A DNA stretch of 7,924 nucleotides from an uncultured Clostridia bacterium. Lineage in GTDB: Bacteria > Bacillota > Clostridia > Oscillospirales > CAG-272. The notes under the pieces were generated by a model. It was given only the letters and a program-made list of their open reading frames with translations, had not been told where the DNA came from and ran no database searches. The stretch lies in NCBI GenBank assembly GCA_946055715.1, contig CAMGGT010000032.1, positions 1 to 7,924 on the forward strand, read 5' to 3'. Of the stretch, positions 4,895-7,924 are shown piece by piece. Position 1 is the first letter of the stretch. The number at the start of each line of letters is the position of its first letter. Both the position numbers and the translations under genes were made by a program.

Positions 4895-7813
4895 ATGAAA
4901 AAAATACTGGTCATCGACGGAAACAGTATCATCAACCGCGCCTTTTACGGTCTGCGCCTGTTGCGCGCGGCCAACGGCAAATACACCAATGCCATCTATG
5001 GCATGATCAACATGGTCAAGCGGCAGATGGATGCCCTGCAACCGGACTATGCCGCGGTCGCCTTTGATGTGAAGGCCCCCACCTTCCGCCACAAGATGTA
5101 TGCCGAATACAAGGCGGGCAGAAGACCCACGCCGCCGGAATTGCTGGCGCAATTCCCCGATGCGAAGGAATGCCTCGAAGCCATGGGCATCCATGTGCTG
5201 TCCATGCCCGGGTGGGAGGCAGACGACATCCAGGGTACGGTGGCCGGAATGGCCGCAAAGATGCCGGACGCGCATGCCTACATTCTCACCGGAGACCGCG
5301 ACCTTTTGCAACTCATTGACGACAAAACCACGGTTCTGCTGGCGGGCAACCGAGACACAGAACCCTATGATACCCACGCGTTTTTTGCCAAATACGGCAT
5401 AAACCCCTCCCAATTTGTAGACGCAAAGGCACTGATGGGGGATTCTTCCGACCATATTCCCGGTGTGCCCGGTGTGGGGGAGAAGACCGCGCTGAAGCTG
5501 ATCTCTCTGTGCGGGTCGCTGGAGGGCGTCTACCGCATGCTGACTGCCCCCGAAGAACGCTCCCCGGAGGTCGCCCGCGCCATGACGGACGGCCTGTGCC
5601 GCAAACTGACGGAAGGGCGTGAAAGCGCGCGCATGTCGCGCGAATTGGCGCAGATCGTCTGCGATGTGCCGCTGGGCATCGGCCCGGAGGACCTCGCCTA
5701 TACCGGGGTCCGCAACGACAAGCTGTATGAGCTGTTCGTTTCGCTGGAATTCAATGCCTTTATCACCAAGTTCAAACTGCACGCTCCGGCCGCCGGCAGC
5801 AATGCCGCCCTTTCCGATGCAGCAGAACCGCAAGCATCCGCGCGAGCGGAGAAGGCACCCGCCGCAGATGCCGTTGGCGAGGATGGATCGTGCCGCAGCG
5901 ACATGTCTGCTTTCTCCGCGATGGCCGCCGCGATCGCTGCGGCCGCCGTGGCAACATCCGCTCCAACCGCAGGGCTGACCGTCTCCCTCCCCACGGGGGA
6001 TGAAAGTGCGATGAACACGGACATTTCCTGCGCCGCGCCCGCGGATGCCGACGCAGAGGGCACGGCCAAAGCAGGCACAGCAAGCGGTACAAGTGCGGCA
6101 GGCAATGCCGGCACTGCCGATACAGTCGCGCAAAATGATGAAGCACAAACTACACTTCCCTGCTTCGTAGCAGAGGAAATTCCCGTTCTCCGCCCCGCCT
6201 CCCTCTCCGAGGTGCATTTTTCGGAGGGGGTTTGCCTTTCTGTTGCCTGTTTTGGCGAGGAATGGCACCTCTACCACCCGGCAATTGGTGAGGTCATCTG
6301 CAACTGTGCCGACACCGAGATCGTCCCCTATCTGGACGGAAGCCGCCCGATCATCTGCTATGACAGCAAGGCGCTGTGGCACAGAATGCGGCACGCGGGC
6401 AATACACTTGCCTGTGTACCGCGGGATGTGATGCTCTCCGGCTATCTCTTCCGCGGAGGGGACGGGCAGGTATCGGTGGAAAGCTTGTGCCTGTCACTGC
6501 TTCGATGCACGCGGGAAGCGGTGGGCGAAAAACAGGCCGCCATGCTCTGGGCACTGGACGAGGTGCTGTTACCCCGCCTGCGGGCCATGGGCTGTTATGA
6601 ACTGGCGGCGGAGGTAGAATGGCCACTTGCCCTCGTGCTGGCAGAAATGGAGGAGACCGGCTTTGCCCTTGACCGGGAGGGTATGGCCGCATTCGGTCGG
6701 GAACTGACCCGTGAGTGCGACGCGCTGACCGAGCGCATCTATGTGCAGGCAGGCCACCCCTTCAATGTCAACTCCACCAAGCAATTGGCAACCGTTCTGT
6801 TTGAGGAATTGCAGTTGCCCGCGCGCAAAAAGACCAAAAGCGGCTATTCCACCGATGCCGAAACGCTGGAAGAGTTGCGGGACGCCCACCCGATCGTAGA
6901 AGACATTCTGGACTACCGTCAGGTGGCAAAGCTCAACGCGACCTATGCCGCCGGCTTGCTGGCGGCGGTGGACGAAAACGGTCGCCTGCACACCGACTTC
7001 AAGCAGGCGCTGACCGCCACCGGCCGCCTCTCCTCGGCAGAGCCGAATTTGCAGAACATCCCCGTCCGCACAAAGCTGGGCGAGCGCATGCGCCGCTATT
7101 TTGTCACAAAACCGGGCTGGGTGCTGGTGGATGCCGACTATTCGCAGATCGAATTGCGCCTTCTGGCGCACCTGTCGGGTGACGAAAAGATGATTGCCGC
7201 CTTCCGCTCAGGCGAGGATATTCACGCCCGCACGGCGGCCGATATTGCCGGCATCCCCGTCTCGCAGGTCACGCCCGAGATGCGCAAGCGGGCAAAGGCC
7301 ATCAACTTCGGGCTGATGTACGGCATGGGGGCGCACTCGCTGGCAAAAGACCTGCACATCACCCAAAAGCAGGCAAAAGAGTATATGGAACGCTACTTCG
7401 CCTCCTTCCCCTCCGTCGGGGCCTACCTGGATGGCACAGTCGAGGCGGCGGCGGAGGTGGGGTATACCGCTACCCTGTTCGGGCGGCGGCGTTACATCCC
7501 GCAACTCCGCGCCACAAAAGCCGTGGAGCGTGCGCTGGGCAAACGCCTGGCCATGAACAGCCCCGTGCAGGGCACCGCGGCCGATATCATGAAAATGGCC
7601 ACCCTGCGCGCCCACCGCATCCTGCGCGAGCAGATTCCCGAGGCGCGGCTGGTGATGCAGGTGCATGACGAACTGATCGTAGAGACCCCAAAAGACAAGG
7701 CAGAGCTGACCGCACGCCTGCTGTGTGAAGCAATGGAAAACACGGCCTCCCTGTCGCTTCCGCTGTCTGCCGCGGCGGGCATCGGCGAAAACTGGCTGGA
7801 CGCCAAAGATTGA
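4895..7813 (+). CDS. polA: DNA polymerase I with intact 5'-nuclease, vestigial proofreading domain and an Ala-rich insertion
   Basis: PolA fills gaps and removes RNA primers during lagging-strand maturation and repair. The 972-residue product has a 5'-nuclease (about 1-296) with DGNS (8-11), FD (57-58), EADD (108-111), TGDRDLLQL (132-140) and GDSSDHIPGVPGVGEKTA (182-199), so the metal ligands are present. Residues about 298-422 are an Ala/Ser/Asp-rich low-complexity linker. Residues 423-565 are a 3'-5' exonuclease fold without a DxE motif I or a proper motif II/III, so proofreading is probably lost, as in many Firmicutes. The polymerase domain has TATGRLSSAEPNLQNIP (707-723), motif A DYSQIELR (Asp748, steric-gate Glu753), the O-helix RKRAKAINFGLMYG (797-810; Lys801, Phe805, Tyr809) and motif C QVHDELIVE (Asp925, Glu926). 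Spacing between catalytic Asp residues (177) equals that of E. coli PolA. It is about 90 residues longer than typical Firmicutes PolA because of the linker. It seems to be transcribed alone. Confidence 0.97.
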   Translation: MKKILVIDGNSIINRAFYGLRLLRAANGKYTNAIYGMINMVKRQMDALQPDYAAVAFDVKAPTFRHKMYAEYKAGRRPTPPELLAQFPDAKECLEAMGIHVLSMPGWEADDIQGTVAGMAAKMPDAHAYILTGDRDLLQLIDDKTTVLLAGNRDTEPYDTHAFFAKYGINPSQFVDAKALMGDSSDHIPGVPGVGEKTALKLISLCGSLEGVYRMLTAPEERSPEVARAMTDGLCRKLTEGRESARMSRELAQIVCDVPLGIGPEDLAYTGVRNDKLYELFVSLEFNAFITKFKLHAPAAGSNAALSDAAEPQASARAEKAPAADAVGEDGSCRSDMSAFSAMAAAIAAAAVATSAPTAGLTVSLPTGDESAMNTDISCAAPADADAEGTAKAGTASGTSAAGNAGTADTVAQNDEAQTTLPCFVAEEIPVLRPASLSEVHFSEGVCLSVACFGEEWHLYHPAIGEVICNCADTEIVPYLDGSRPIICYDSKALWHRMRHAGNTLACVPRDVMLSGYLFRGGDGQVSVESLCLSLLRCTREAVGEKQAAMLWALDEVLLPRLRAMGCYELAAEVEWPLALVLAEMEETGFALDREGMAAFGRELTRECDALTERIYVQAGHPFNVNSTKQLATVLFEELQLPARKKTKSGYSTDAETLEELRDAHPIVEDILDYRQVAKLNATYAAGLLAAVDENGRLHTDFKQALTATGRLSSAEPNLQNIPVRTKLGERMRRYFVTKPGWVLVDADYSQIELRLLAHLSGDEKMIAAFRSGEDIHARTAADIAGIPVSQVTPEMRKRAKAINFGLMYGMGAHSLAKDLHITQKQAKEYMERYFASFPSVGAYLDGTVEAAAEVGYTATLFGRRRYIPQLRATKAVERALGKRLAMNSPVQGTAADIMKMATLRAHRILREQIPEARLVMQVHDELIVETPKDKAELTARLLCEAMENTASLSLPLSAAAGIGENWLDAKD

Positions 7814-7847
7814 ACGACGGCATCGCGCTGATTGATCATAATAGGCG

Positions 7848-7901
7848 GTGGGGGAGGCCTATTTGTGGGGGAGGCCTTTTTGAAAAAAGGCCCTCCCCCA
7901 C
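7848..7901. repeat. Direct plus inverted repeat cluster after polA
   Basis: The 13-mer GTGGGGGAGGCCT occurs twice with a 17-nt period (7848-7860 and 7865-7877). A third, inverted copy with one extra C follows (7889-7901). The second copy and the inverted copy also bracket TTTTTGAAAAAA, giving a long near-perfect hairpin. The C-rich sequence continues to about 7910. It looks like a member of an intergenic repeat family combined with termination. Nothing in 7814-7924 appears coding. Confidence 0.7.
7855..7881 (+). terminator. Putative terminator of polA
   Basis: The self-complementary hexamer AGGCCT occurs at 7855-7860 and 7872-7877 and can form a 6-bp stem around an 11-nt G-rich loop, followed by TTTT. 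It starts about 40 nt after the polA stop codon. The same bases can instead pair with the C-rich arm at 7889-7901, so the real fold is uncertain. Confidence 0.6.
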
Positions 7902-7924
7902 ACCCCCTCTCAAAAACTTCTGAT

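Noticed and set aside
5698..6146. Minus-strand frames opposite the PolA linker, considered as a nested gene
   Set aside because: They mirror the Ala/Gly-rich linker, lack ribosome binding sites and contain no recognisable motif.
4793..6394. 533-codon open frame on the minus strand opposite polA
   Set aside because: It lies antisense to unmistakable polA coding sequence. The translation is Gly/Arg/His-rich with no recognisable domain, and it runs through the terminator at 4846-4881. It is a by-product of GC-rich codon use.

Overview
The window looks like a stretch of a GC-rich chromosome from a low-GC-phylum anaerobe, most likely a gut-type Clostridia of the Oscillospiraceae/Ruminococcaceae. 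This rests on the strong GGAGG-type ribosome binding sites, the Firmicutes-like L2/L23/S10 sequences, a PolA with a decayed proofreading domain, and a sigma-A-type promoter embedded in A-tracts. The assignment is an inference from protein style, not a search result.

Left half (minus strand, about 1-3525): the start of the S10 ribosomal protein operon, read right to left: rpsJ (S10), rplC (L3), rplD (L4), rplW (L23), rplB (L2), rpsS (S19), with a possible rplV start at the left edge. A near-consensus promoter (TTGACT, 17 bp, TATAAT) preceded by an A/T-tract UP-like region lies about 250 bp upstream of rpsJ. The roughly 240-nt leader is predicted by eye to be highly structured. A second structured stretch, 216 nt long and without any ATG, separates rpsJ from rplC; the other intergenic gaps in the operon are at most 18 nt, and rplD and rplW overlap.

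Middle (about 3526-3874): a divergent intergenic region with the A-tracts, a long imperfect inverted repeat flanked by T-runs on both strands (3628-3718), and a possible promoter for the rightward gene.

Right half (plus strand): an unrecognised polytopic membrane protein of 290 residues with about eight hydrophobic segments (3875-4747); a strong hairpin terminator that sits almost on top of the next ribosome binding site; then polA (4895-7813), a full-length DNA polymerase I with an intact 5'-nuclease, an unusual Ala-rich interdomain insertion of about 120 residues, a vestigial 3'-5' exonuclease domain and an intact polymerase domain. A direct/inverted repeat cluster that can act as a terminator follows polA.

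The genes are mostly housekeeping. I see no defence system, mobile element, CRISPR array or RNA gene of a known class. The points worth a second look are the non-coding parts (two candidate r-protein operon RNA elements, the inverted repeat, the repeat after polA, and the terminator abutting the polA start) and the PolA insertion.
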